A DNA stretch of 52,708 nt from contig RXIW01000018.1 of assembly GCA_003989065.1 (NCBI GenBank), positions 1 to 52,708 of the forward strand. Reading direction: 5' to 3'. The translations under genes were made by a program, and so were the position numbers. The notes below the pieces were generated by a model. The model had not been told where the DNA came from. It was given only the letters and a program-made list of their open reading frames with translations, and ran no database searches. Source of the stretch: Candidatus Competibacteraceae bacterium (GTDB lineage Bacteria > Pseudomonadota > Gammaproteobacteria > Competibacterales > Competibacteraceae). Below, one piece after another: positions 27,365-35,726 of this stretch. The stretch's first letter is position 1; every line of letters starts with the position of its first letter.

Positions 27365-28768
27365 ATGAGCGACCAAAAATACGATGTAATCGTGATTGGC
27401 ACTGGCCCCGGAGGAGAAGGGGCTGCGATGAAAGCCGCCAAAGAAGGGAAAACGGTGGCTGTGATCGAAAAGCACCATCTGGTCGGCGGCGGCTGCACCC
27501 ACTGGGGCACCATTCCGTCCAAGGCCCTGCGGCATTCGATCAACCGAATGCTGGAGTTCAACAACAGTCCGGTGTTTCGCAGCGCGCTCGGCGCTGCCCT
27601 CAAGCTGTCCTATCCCGACCTGCTGCGTTCGGCCGAGTCGGTCATCGCCCGTCAGACCTCCATGCGGCGGGATTTCTACGAGCGCAATCGGGTTCGGCTC
27701 TATCACGGCCACGCCCGCTTCATCGACGCCCATACCCTCGAGGTGCGCTCCAGCAATAGCGTCGAACCGTTGATCCTGAGCGCCGATGCCTTCGTTATCG
27801 CCTCCGGTTCGCATCCGTTCCGTCCCAGGGACATCGACTTCAACCACCCGCACATCTTCGACAGCGACACCATTCTCAGCATGTCCACCACGCCTCGCTC
27901 CGTGCTGATCTACGGCGCGGGGGTGATCGGCTGCGAATACGCCAGCATCTTCCGCAACATGGGCTGCAAGGTCGATCTGGTCGACACCCGCTCGCAACTG
28001 CTGTCCTTCCTCGACGACGAGATTGCCCACGCCCTCAGCTATCACCTGCGCGACCAGGGTGTGATGATCCGCCACAACGAGGAATACGAAGAGGTGGAAG
28101 GTCAGCCGGACGGCGCGGTGATGTCGTTCAAATCGGGCAAGAAGATCAAGGCCGATGTCTTGTTGTGGGCCAACGGTCGCACCGGCAACACCGCCAACAT
28201 GGGGCTGGAGCAACTGGGCATCACCCCCAGCAGCCGCGGCCAGATCAAGGTCGACGAAAATTACCGTACCACTCTGCCGCACATCTACGCGGTGGGCGAT
28301 GTGATCGGCTATCCCAGCCTGGCCAGCGCTGCCTACGACCAGGGCCGGTTCGCCGCCACCCATCTGGTGAGCGGCAGTTGCGACCATCACTTGGTGGATT
28401 ACATCCCGACGGGCATCTACACTTCTCCAGAGATCAGTTCGGTCGGACGCACCGAACGCGAACTGACCCAGGCGCGGGTGCCCTACGAAGTCGGCCATGC
28501 CTACTTCAAGAGCTTGGCGCGCGCCCAGATCACCGGGCGGACCGTGGGTATCCTCAAGCTGTTGTTCCATCGCGACACCTTGGAAATTCTCGGAATCCAT
28601 TGCTTCGGTGACCAAGCAGCGGAAATCGTGCACATCGGGCAGGCGATCATGGCCCAGCAGGGTGAAGCGAACAATATTCAGTATTTCGTCAACACCACGT
28701 TCAATTATCCAACGATGGCCGAGGCTTACCGAGTGGCCGCTCTGAACGGTTTGAATCGGCTCGCTTGA
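27365..28768 (+). CDS. sthA: Soluble pyridine nucleotide transhydrogenase SthA
   Basis: 467 residues, aligning almost end to end with E. coli SthA (466). It converts NADPH and NAD+ to NADP+ and NADH. The FAD motif [11 protein letters not shown] is at the N-terminus; the redox site of related disulfide reductases is replaced by [16 protein letters not shown], with only one Cys, as in all SthA. The second Rossmann motif is [14 protein letters not shown] and the C-terminal dimer interface reads [21 protein letters not shown]. It ends 15 bases before pilU, so some read-through is likely. Confidence 0.97.
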   Translation: MSDQKYDVIVIGTGPGGEGAAMKAAKEGKTVAVIEKHHLVGGGCTHWGTIPSKALRHSINRMLEFNNSPVFRSALGAALKLSYPDLLRSAESVIARQTSMRRDFYERNRVRLYHGHARFIDAHTLEVRSSNSVEPLILSADAFVIASGSHPFRPRDIDFNHPHIFDSDTILSMSTTPRSVLIYGAGVIGCEYASIFRNMGCKVDLVDTRSQLLSFLDDEIAHALSYHLRDQGVMIRHNEEYEEVEGQPDGAVMSFKSGKKIKADVLLWANGRTGNTANMGLEQLGITPSSRGQIKVDENYRTTLPHIYAVGDVIGYPSLASAAYDQGRFAATHLVSGSCDHHLVDYIPTGIYTSPEISSVGRTERELTQARVPYEVGHAYFKSLARAQITGRTVGILKLLFHRDTLEILGIHCFGDQAAEIVHIGQAIMAQQGEANNIQYFVNTTFNYPTMAEAYRVAALNGLNRLA

Positions 28769-28783
28769 CACGGAGCAATCTCC

Positions 28784-29926
28784 ATGGACATCACACCGTA
28801 TCTGAAGCTGATGGTCGACAAGAGCGCTTCCGACCTGTTCTTTCATGTCGGCGCGCCCGTCAACATCAAGATCGGCGGCGTGGTTCGCCCGATCGGTAAC
28901 AAAGTGCTGGGTCCGGGGCAAGTACGCGAGATCGCCTACTCGGTGATGAAGGACGATCAGATCAAGGAATTCGAGCACGAGTGGGAACTCAACTTCGCCA
29001 TCCCCCTGCACGGCGTCGGGCGATTCCGCTCCAACGTCTTCAAGCAGCGTGGTGAAGTGTCCATGGTGATCCGCTACATCAAGGGCAACATCCCGCAGGT
29101 AGAGGAGCTGGGGCTGCCGAGCTTGTTGCGGCAGCTGGTGATGGAGAAGCGGGGCCTGATCCTGCTGGTAGGCGCCACCGGTTCCGGCAAGTCCACCACG
29201 CTGGCGGCGATGATCGATCATCGCAATTCCAGCGCGCCGGGCCACATCGTCACTGTGGAAGATCCGATCGAATTCACCCATCAGCACAAGAAATCGGTGA
29301 TCGCCCAGCGTGAGATCGGCATCGACACCCACAGTTACGAAAACGCCTTGCGCAGCGCTATGCGCGAGGCTCCGGACGTCATTTTGGTCGGCGAGGTGCG
29401 CGAGCGCGATGTCATGAAATACGTGCTCACCTTCTCCGAGACCGGCCACCTGGTGTTGTCCACCCTGCACGCCAACAATGCCAACGGTGCGCTGGAACGC
29501 ATCGTCAACTTCTTCCCCGAGGACGTTCGGCCGCAGTTGCTGATGGATTTGTCGCTCAACCTGCGCGCCGTCATTTCGCAGCGTCTGGTGCGCGCGCTGG
29601 ATGGCGGGCTGGTGCCGGCGGTGGAAGTGCTGCTGAACAGTCCCTACGTTTCCGATCTGATTCAGAAGGGTAAGATCGATTACATCAAGGATGCCATGGA
29701 GCAGTCCACCGAAAGCGGCATGATGACCTTCGATCAATCGCTGTTCAAGCTGTACCGGGACGGCAAGATCTCCAAGGACGAGGCCATCAAGAACGCCGAT
29801 TCCAAGAACAACGTCGGTCTGCAGATCCGGCTGTCGGAAGGGATGGAGACCGCCGGCAAGTCGTCCTTGACCGATCTGGCCATCAACGACGAGGAAGAAG
29901 ACAAGGGCCGGATGTTCGGCCTGTAA
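28784..29926 (+). CDS. pilU: Type IV pilus retraction ATPase PilU
   Basis: 380 residues. PilT/PilU ATPase that helps pull back type IV pili in twitching motility. Walker A is GATGSGKST, the Asp box is TVEDPIEF, Walker B is VILVGEVRERD and the His box is TLHANNANGALERIVNFFP. The extended C-terminal tail (about 40 residues after the last conserved helix, ending RMFGL) and the N-terminal sequence place it with PilU rather than PilT (about 345 residues). No other pilus gene is nearby; pilT normally precedes pilU but here sthA does. A strong terminator follows. Confidence 0.94.
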   Translation: MDITPYLKLMVDKSASDLFFHVGAPVNIKIGGVVRPIGNKVLGPGQVREIAYSVMKDDQIKEFEHEWELNFAIPLHGVGRFRSNVFKQRGEVSMVIRYIKGNIPQVEELGLPSLLRQLVMEKRGLILLVGATGSGKSTTLAAMIDHRNSSAPGHIVTVEDPIEFTHQHKKSVIAQREIGIDTHSYENALRSAMREAPDVILVGEVRERDVMKYVLTFSETGHLVLSTLHANNANGALERIVNFFPEDVRPQLLMDLSLNLRAVISQRLVRALDGGLVPAVEVLLNSPYVSDLIQKGKIDYIKDAMEQSTESGMMTFDQSLFKLYRDGKISKDEAIKNADSKNNVGLQIRLSEGMETAGKSSLTDLAINDEEEDKGRMFGL

Positions 29927-29942
29927 CGCCTTCCGCTCGCAG

Positions 29943-29983
29943 CCGGCCCGCTTCCGATCCGGAATCGGGCCGGTTCTGCTTTT
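29943..29983 (+). terminator. Rho-independent terminator after pilU
   Basis: CCGGCCCG (29943-29950) pairs with CGGGCCGG (29966-29973), and inside it TTCCG pairs with CGGAA around ATC, giving a long hairpin with one mismatch, followed by TTCTGCTTTT. It closes the sthA-pilU unit 17 bases after the pilU stop. Confidence 0.8.
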
Positions 29984-30002
29984 ACTTGGAGTCGATCTGT
30001 CG

Positions 30003-31172
30003 ATGCATTCCTCGGCTGCGCCTGCCCGGCGCATGGCGGATATCGCCCCGTTTCACGTCATGGCGTTGCTGGCGCGCGCCGGCGAGCTGGCGGCGGCGGG
30101 CCGCTCCATTATCCATATGGAAGTGGGCGAACCGGATTTTTCCACCGCCGAACCGATCGTGGCCGCTGGCCAACGGGCCCTGGCTGCCGGCTGTACCCGC
30201 TACACGCCCGCGGCCGGGTTGCCGGCGTTGCGTCAGGCGATCAGCACCCACTATCGGGAATGCTATGGGGTCGAGGTGCCCGCGCGGCGCATTCTGGTGA
30301 CCCCTGGTGCATCGGGTGCTTTGCAACTGGCGACGGCGATTCTGATCAATCCCGGTGATCGAGTGTTGCTGGCCGATCCAGGCTATCCCTGTAACCGCCA
30401 TTTCGTGCGGCTGGCGGAAGGCGAGGCGGTCGGCATCCCGGTCGGGCCGGAGACCGGCTATCAGTTGACCGCCGAACAGGTCGAGCGCCATTGGGACGAT
30501 CGAACTACGGCAGTGTTGCTGGCCTCGCCGGCTAATCCCACCGGCACGGTGGTTCCTCCGGAGGAACTGGCGGCCATCATCGCAGTGGTCGAGGCCCGTG
30601 GCGGCCGGGTGATCGTGGACGAGATCTATCACGGCCTGGTGTACGGAGCGCCCATCCAGACCGCGCTGGCCTATTCCGACCGGGTCTGTCTGGTCAACAG
30701 CTTTTCCAAGTACTACGGCATGACCGGTTGGCGGCTGGGCTGGCTGGTCGCGCCGGACGACTGCGTCGAGGCGGCGGAAAAACTGGCGCAAAACGTGTTC
30801 CTGGCGGCGTCCACGCCGGCGCAATATGCGGCGCTGGCGGCGTTCACGCCGGAGGCGCAGGATATCTTCGAAGCCCGTCGATTGGAATTCCAGGCCCGCC
30901 GCGATTTCCTGTTGCCGGCCTTGCGCGAATTGGGTTTTGGGATTCCGCTGCTGCCGGATGGGGCGTTCTACCTCTATGCCGACTGCAGCCGTTTCACCGA
31001 CGACAGCTATCCGTTTGCCCTTCGTCTGTTGGAGGAAGCCGGCGTGGCCATTACCCCCGGCCTCGATTTCGGCAGCCACCAGCCCAGCCGACATGTCCGC
31101 TTCGCCTACACCAACGCCATTCCGCAACTGGCCGAGGGTGTGGAGCGGTTGCGGCGCGCCCTGACCGCCTGA
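30003..31172 (+). CDS. Pyridoxal phosphate-dependent aminotransferase, class I/II
   Basis: 389 residues. Fold type I aminotransferase of the aspartate/alanine group. Visible: HMEVGEPDF N-terminal substrate segment, YTPAAGLPALRQAI, PGASGALQLA, NPTGTVVP with the PLP-contacting Asn, VDEIYHGLVY, and SFSKYYGMTGWRLGW with the Schiff-base Lys. The C-terminal RFAYTN contains the carboxylate-binding Arg. The amino-acid substrate cannot be assigned. ATG 30003 is used; ATG 30033 (MADIAPFHVM) is an alternative and would fit the domain edge equally well. Confidence 0.9.
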   Translation: MHSSAAPARRMADIAPFHVMALLARAGELAAAGRSIIHMEVGEPDFSTAEPIVAAGQRALAAGCTRYTPAAGLPALRQAISTHYRECYGVEVPARRILVTPGASGALQLATAILINPGDRVLLADPGYPCNRHFVRLAEGEAVGIPVGPETGYQLTAEQVERHWDDRTTAVLLASPANPTGTVVPPEELAAIIAVVEARGGRVIVDEIYHGLVYGAPIQTALAYSDRVCLVNSFSKYYGMTGWRLGWLVAPDDCVEAAEKLAQNVFLAASTPAQYAALAAFTPEAQDIFEARRLEFQARRDFLLPALRELGFGIPLLPDGAFYLYADCSRFTDDSYPFALRLLEEAGVAITPGLDFGSHQPSRHVRFAYTNAIPQLAEGVERLRRALTA

Positions 31173-31594
31173 AGTTTCCAACGACGGCGAGCGGTCCCCG
31201 CACTGTCGGGGACTGCGCCGCGGCCTCGACCTCCTCCTGTCCTTTCCCCTCGATATGTCCGCCTGACGGCGTTTTTTGTTCAAACTGGTCGAAACCGGCC
31301 ACCATCCCTGATGTTGCGCTGCAATGATTTGAAATATTGAGCTATTTTTTAGAATTAGGATGTTTATTCTAATTTTTCCGAGTAGGCTGTCCAGAGTGGT
31401 GCGGCTTATCGGTATATTATTGATATAAAAAGATAATATGTCGAATGGAAGGCCGCATGTCCAGGGGGTGTACGGACCGGTGATTTTGTAGGAAATGGTC
31501 GAAAACCCGGTCCGCCATGCCCTGATCCCCAGCAGCGGGACCGACCGTTGGCCGGCCTGCAACGTACCACCCCAGCAACTCAGGATGACACTCC
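31173..31594. other. Long intergenic region with three inverted repeats
   Basis: 422 bases with no convincing gene. It holds a GC-rich hairpin (GTCCCCG 31194-31200 with CGGGGAC 31207-31213) with no T-run; an AT-rich hairpin TTAGAAT/ATTCTAA (31349-31355 and 31366-31372) followed by TTTTT that could terminate the aminotransferase transcript; and a perfect 7-base inverted repeat ATATTAT/ATAATAT (31414-31420, 31433-31439). The middle 120 bases are far more AT-rich than the flanks, so promoter or operator function for the acyl-CoA dehydrogenase is plausible. Confidence 0.55.
31349..31377 (+). terminator. AT-rich hairpin with T-run
   Basis: TTAGAAT and ATTCTAA pair across a 10-base loop and are followed directly by TTTTT. 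It is 177 bases past the aminotransferase stop, a long way for its terminator, and the stem has little GC, so its strength is doubtful. Confidence 0.35.
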
Positions 31595-33397
31595 ATGTCC
31601 AGCTATACCGCTCCCGTTCGCGACATCCAGTTCATTTTGCACGAATTGCTCAAGATCGAACGCTATCAGGGGGTACTGGCCGGTTTCGACGAAGCCACCC
31701 CGGAAACCATCGCCGCCATTCTGGAAGGCGCGGCCCAGATCAGCGAAGAGATGTTGCTGCCGTTGAACAAGGTCGGCGACCGGGAGGGTTGCCGGTTGGA
31801 AAACGGTAAGGTCACCACTCCGACCGGGTTCAAGGACGCCTATGCCGCGTTGACCGAAGGCGGCTGGACTGGCTTGATCGGTGACCCGCAGTACGGCGGC
31901 CAGGGCTTGCCCTATGTTCTGGGCTTGTCGATCAACGAAATAATGGCGTCGGCCAACATGGCCTTCACCATGTATCCCGGCCTGACCAGCGGCGCGATCG
32001 AAGCCATCGAAATCGGCGGGACCGAGGCGCAGAAAGCGCTCTATCTACCCAAGATGATCGCCGGCCAGTGGACCGGCACCATGAACCTGACGGAGCCGCA
32101 TTGCGGCACCGATCTGGGGTTGTTGCGGACCAAGGCCGAGCCGCAAGCCGATGGCAGCTATCGCATCACCGGCACCAAGATCTTCATTTCCGCCGGCGAG
32201 CATGATCTGACCGAAAACATCGTCCATCTGGTGCTGGCCCGGATTCCGGGCGGACCGGAAGGCGTCAAGGGTATCAGCCTGTTCATCGTGCCCAAGTTCC
32301 TGGTCAATCCCGATGGCAGCCTGGGCGATCGCAACGCCGTGAGTTGCGGCTCGCTGGAAGAGAAGATGGGCATCCACGGCAACGCCACCTGCGTGATGAA
32401 CTACGATGGCGCGATCGGCTACCTGCTGGGCGAAGAGCACAAGGGCCTACGGACCATGTTCATCATGATGAACGCGGCTCGGCTCGGCGTGGCGGTGCAG
32501 GGCGTCAGCCAGGCCGAAGTGGCCTATCAGAATGCGGTCGCCTACTGCAGGGACCGCCTGCAGGGCCGTTCGCTGCGTGGCGCCAAGTTCCCCGACAAGC
32601 CGGCCGATCCGCTCATCGTCCATCCGGACATCCGTCGGATGCTGATGACTGCCCGGGTATTCAAGGAAGGGGCGCGGGCGCTGGCCTGTTGGGCTGGGCT
32701 GATGGTGGACGTGACCCGCAAGCATCCCGATGCCGACATGCGGCGCAAGGCCGATGATCTACTGGGCCTGCTGACCCCGGTGATGAAGGCTTATTTCACC
32801 GACACGGGCTTCACCACGGCCAATTTGTGCCTGCAATGCTTCGGCGGTCACGGCTACATCGCCGAATGGGGCATGGAGCAGTTCGTGCGCGATGCCCGTA
32901 TCGCCCAGATCTACGAAGGGGCCAACGGCATCCAGGCGCTCGATCTGATCGGCCGCAAGCTGCCGGCCAACAAGGGGCGGGCGATTCAGCTGTTGTTCGC
33001 GGTGATCGGCGAGTTCTGCGAGAAGTACGAGGACAATGCTGCGCTGTCGCCCTTCGTCAAACCGCTGACCGAGGCACTGGAACGGTTGGTCGAGGCCACT
33101 CAGTGGCTGATGCAGCACGCCATTTCCAACCCGGACAACGGCGGGGCGGTGTCGATGGATTACCTGTACATGATGGCGCTGGTGACCTTGGGTTATCAGT
33201 GGGCGCAAGTGGCGCGCGTCTGCGAGAACCAGCTTTCCAATCCCGATGACGACAGCTTCGATCGCGCTTTCTACCAGCACAAACTGGTATGCGCCGAGTT
33301 CTTCATGGAGAAGATATTGCCGGAGAGCATGGCGCATTTGGCCAAGCTGCAGGCCGGTGCCGATTCGCTGATGACCTTGCCTGCCGACGCGTTCTGA
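31595..33397 (+). CDS. Acyl-CoA dehydrogenase, long DmdC-like type
   Basis: 600 residues, longer than the usual 380-residue acyl-CoA dehydrogenase because of an additional C-terminal helical domain, as in the 3-methylmercaptopropionyl-CoA dehydrogenase (DmdC) group. FAD/substrate motifs include MNLTEPHCGTDLG and GTKIFISAGEHD; the catalytic base is Glu441 in IYEGANGIQ; FGGHGYI is also conserved. It removes two hydrogens from an acyl-CoA and gives electrons to ETF. A DMSP or fatty-acid substrate cannot be chosen from sequence alone and no dmdB/dmdD is nearby. A strong terminator follows. Confidence 0.93.
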   Translation: MSSYTAPVRDIQFILHELLKIERYQGVLAGFDEATPETIAAILEGAAQISEEMLLPLNKVGDREGCRLENGKVTTPTGFKDAYAALTEGGWTGLIGDPQYGGQGLPYVLGLSINEIMASANMAFTMYPGLTSGAIEAIEIGGTEAQKALYLPKMIAGQWTGTMNLTEPHCGTDLGLLRTKAEPQADGSYRITGTKIFISAGEHDLTENIVHLVLARIPGGPEGVKGISLFIVPKFLVNPDGSLGDRNAVSCGSLEEKMGIHGNATCVMNYDGAIGYLLGEEHKGLRTMFIMMNAARLGVAVQGVSQAEVAYQNAVAYCRDRLQGRSLRGAKFPDKPADPLIVHPDIRRMLMTARVFKEGARALACWAGLMVDVTRKHPDADMRRKADDLLGLLTPVMKAYFTDTGFTTANLCLQCFGGHGYIAEWGMEQFVRDARIAQIYEGANGIQALDLIGRKLPANKGRAIQLLFAVIGEFCEKYEDNAALSPFVKPLTEALERLVEATQWLMQHAISNPDNGGAVSMDYLYMMALVTLGYQWAQVARVCENQLSNPDDDSFDRAFYQHKLVCAEFFMEKILPESMAHLAKLQAGADSLMTLPADAF

Positions 33398-33445
33398 GCC
33401 GATCGTCGGCCCGACGATATTCTCGCCAGCTTCCCCCTGGCTTTT

Positions 33446-33483
33446 CCCTCGTCGCCACGACTCTAGCCGGCGACGAGGGTTTT
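33446..33483 (+). terminator. Rho-independent terminator after acyl-CoA dehydrogenase
   Basis: CCCTCGTCGCC (33446-33456) and GGCGACGAGGG (33469-33479) form a perfect 11-bp stem with a 12-base loop, followed by TTTT. Confidence 0.85.
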
Positions 33484-33616
33484 GTCCGTGACGCCCGCTG
33501 GTCGGAGGTATGGGTCGTTGAACCCTATCGCTCCGTACCCCGCCGCACTACAATCAGGCGCAGGGTGCAATGCCCCACGTCACAACCTTCCTCAATCTCA
33601 CTGCGAGAGCGAAATC

Positions 33617-34015
33617 GTGCGCAAGCTCACCATGATGTTCACCGCCGCCGCCCTGGCGGCCACCCTGGCCGGTTGCGCGACGCCGCAACTGTCCCCGCAG
33701 CAGCAGGCCGCGCAGCAGGAGAAGCTGCTTGCCGCCGCCGGCTTCAACGCGGTGCCGGCCAATTCGCCGCAAAAGATGGCCGAGTTACAGAAACTGCCGC
33801 CCTATCAGGTGTTGATGCGGTTCCATAACAGCAAGCCGGTCTACGTCTACGCCGATCCCGCGTTCTGTCAGTGCCTGTACACCGGCAACGAACCGGCCTA
33901 TCAGAACTATCGCCGGCTCGCCATCGAACAGAACATCGCCAACGAACAATATATGGCAGCCCAGATGAACGAGAATGCAGCGATGAACTGGGGCGTGTGG
34001 GGGCCGCTCTGGTAG
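33617..34015 (+). CDS. Small lipoprotein, unknown function
   Basis: 132 residues. The N-terminus is a lipoprotein signal: basic VRKL, a hydrophobic run and the lipobox LAGC, with Cys as the likely lipidated residue. The start is GTG (33617) after GAGAGCG; ATG 33632 would give a shorter signal. The mature part has a Gln-rich stretch, a central segment PVYVYADPAFCQCLYTGN with two close cysteines, and ends in an Asn/Met/Trp-rich tail. I do not recognise the family. It lies in its own unit after the terminator and 76 bases before the DUF72 gene. Confidence 0.75.
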   Translation: MRKLTMMFTAAALAATLAGCATPQLSPQQQAAQQEKLLAAAGFNAVPANSPQKMAELQKLPPYQVLMRFHNSKPVYVYADPAFCQCLYTGNEPAYQNYRRLAIEQNIANEQYMAAQMNENAAMNWGVWGPLW

Positions 34016-34091
34016 GCAGGCCCAAGGCAGCGCCGCGGCTGGTTGCCGTCGCGACCGGATCGGACGACGGCGTCGATGGTCGGTAACGGTC

Positions 34092-34952
34092 ATGACCCTG
34101 GCGCGCTATCACCTCGGCTGTCCGGTCTGGAGCAATCGCGACTGGGTCGGGGAGCTGTTCACCGTCAACGCCAAGCCCGGCGACTTTCTACGCCAGTATT
34201 CGGCGGTGTTCGACACGGTCGAGGGCAACAACTGTTTCTACGGCCTGCCCCGGCCGGACACGGTCGTCCGCTGGCGGGATGAAGCCGCACCGGGGTTTCG
34301 GTTCTGCTTCAAGTTCCCCCGCCTGATCAGTCACGAGCGGCGACTGCGCGCGGTCGAGGCGGAAACGGCCGAATTCCTGCAGCGCCTGACGCCGCTGGCC
34401 GAGGCCGGTCGGCTCGGTCCGAGTTTTCTGCAACTGCCGCCCGGTTTTGGCCCGGATGACCTGCCGGTCCTGCACGCCTATCTGGCCGCGCTGCCCGGCG
34501 CATTCCAGTATGCGGTCGAGGTTCGGCATCGCGCCTTCTTCGCCAAGGGCGAGGCGGAACGGCAGTTGAACCGGCTACTGCTGGAGTTCGGGTTTGACCG
34601 GGTCATGCTCGATAGCCGCGCCCTATTCGCCGCCGAACCGAGCGAGGCCGACACCCGCCTAGCCCAAAGCCGGAAGCCGCGCCTGCCGGTGCACGCCATC
34701 AGCCTGGGGCCGCGGCCGTTTATCCGCTACATCGGCCATCCCGATCCGGACGCGAACCGGCCGTTCCTGGCTCCATGGCTGGACAAGCTGGCGTTGTGGC
34801 TGAGCGAAGGCCGGGAGCCCTACGTGTTTATCCACACCCCCAACAACCGACAGGCGCCGCGGCTGGCTCGCCTGTTTCACCAGCTGTTGCAGGCGCGCTG
34901 CGCCGAGGTGGGCGCGCTGCCCATCTGGCCGGCGGAACGAGCGGACGGCTGA
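34092..34952 (+). CDS. DUF72 domain protein (YecE-like)
   Basis: 286 residues. DUF72 TIM-barrel protein of unknown activity. Typical features: LGCPVWSNRDWVGELF at the N-terminus, FDTVEGNNCFYGLP, FRFCFKFPRLISH, and FLQLPPGFGP with VEVRHRAFF. The C-terminal YVFIHTPNNRQAPRLARLFH is also a family hallmark. A role in DNA repair or tRNA metabolism has been suggested for some relatives but is not settled. Confidence 0.92.
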   Translation: MTLARYHLGCPVWSNRDWVGELFTVNAKPGDFLRQYSAVFDTVEGNNCFYGLPRPDTVVRWRDEAAPGFRFCFKFPRLISHERRLRAVEAETAEFLQRLTPLAEAGRLGPSFLQLPPGFGPDDLPVLHAYLAALPGAFQYAVEVRHRAFFAKGEAERQLNRLLLEFGFDRVMLDSRALFAAEPSEADTRLAQSRKPRLPVHAISLGPRPFIRYIGHPDPDANRPFLAPWLDKLALWLSEGREPYVFIHTPNNRQAPRLARLFHQLLQARCAEVGALPIWPAERADG

Positions 34953-34989
34953 ACCGGTCGGTCGCCCTGCGGATCGAGATCGAATCGAC

Positions 34990-35709
34990 ATGAACGGTGA
35001 ACATCCCCCTTCCAAACCCCGGCGCGACCGGTCGGCGAGCGTCAAACCGACGACAGCGCCCGAACCCTCCTCAACGATTCCGGTGGCGTCCGAAACACCG
35101 CCAGCGACGCCCGAGCCGTCGTTGGTGGGCCGCTTGAGCCGGCTGCCTGGTTCGGTGGCTGGCGCTGTCACCGACACCCTGCGCAAAGTGACGCAGACGG
35201 CCGAAACACCGTGGCGGGTCGGCAAGGCCCTGCTGTTGAGTCCGGAGCAGACGGCCGCGATGAAGGAAGCGGGCGAGTACGTTCACGATCTGCGGCAGGT
35301 GGCCGGCCTGACTCTGGACGACCTCGATGCCGGCCTGGGATTGAAGGATGTGTCCCTGCTGGCGGCGGTGGAGAAGGGCACGGCGGCGCTGTCGTTCGAT
35401 CTGATCCTGCGGCTGGCGGCAGTACTGGCCCGGCGCGATCCGGTCCCGGTGGTGATGCGGCTGGCCCGCGTCTATCGGCCCGATCTGTGGCGGATTCTGG
35501 AGGATTGGGGTATCGGTCGCCTGTCCCTGCACATCGAACGCGAACGCCAGTTCATCAACATCTACCGCCGCCACGACCTGGCTCGCGGCCTGTCGGACGC
35601 CGGCTTCGCCGAGGTGCTGAGCTTCACCCAGCACGCCTTCGAAATGGCGCTGCGTCTGACAGCCGCGCAGGAAGGACTCGACGACCGCGTCGAGGCGGGC
35701 GACGCCTGA
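34990..35709 (+). CDS. Protein with central Xre-type helix-turn-helix domain
   Basis: 239 residues. The first 60 residues are Pro/Thr/Ser-rich and probably disordered. The middle (about 95-155) reads like a Cro/C1 helix-turn-helix: LRQVAGLTLDDLDAGLGLKDVSLLAAVEKGTAALSFDLILRLAAVL. The final 80 residues are helical and conserved-looking but unrecognised (RLSLHIERERQFINIYRRHD). It converges on the kinase gene, whose end lies 17 bases away. Location suggests a link to the kinase/PBP module, as a transcription regulator or kinase substrate (the disordered N-terminus has many Thr), but this is inference. Confidence 0.7.
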   Translation: MNGEHPPSKPRRDRSASVKPTTAPEPSSTIPVASETPPATPEPSLVGRLSRLPGSVAGAVTDTLRKVTQTAETPWRVGKALLLSPEQTAAMKEAGEYVHDLRQVAGLTLDDLDAGLGLKDVSLLAAVEKGTAALSFDLILRLAAVLARRDPVPVVMRLARVYRPDLWRILEDWGIGRLSLHIERERQFINIYRRHDLARGLSDAGFAEVLSFTQHAFEMALRLTAAQEGLDDRVEAGDA

Positions 35710-35726
35710 ACTGATGACGGTCGGCG

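Noticed and set aside
26987..30034. A 1015-codon minus-strand open frame opposite sthA and pilU
   Set aside because: Spans two unmistakable plus-strand genes and the terminator between pilU and the aminotransferase, and has no family features.
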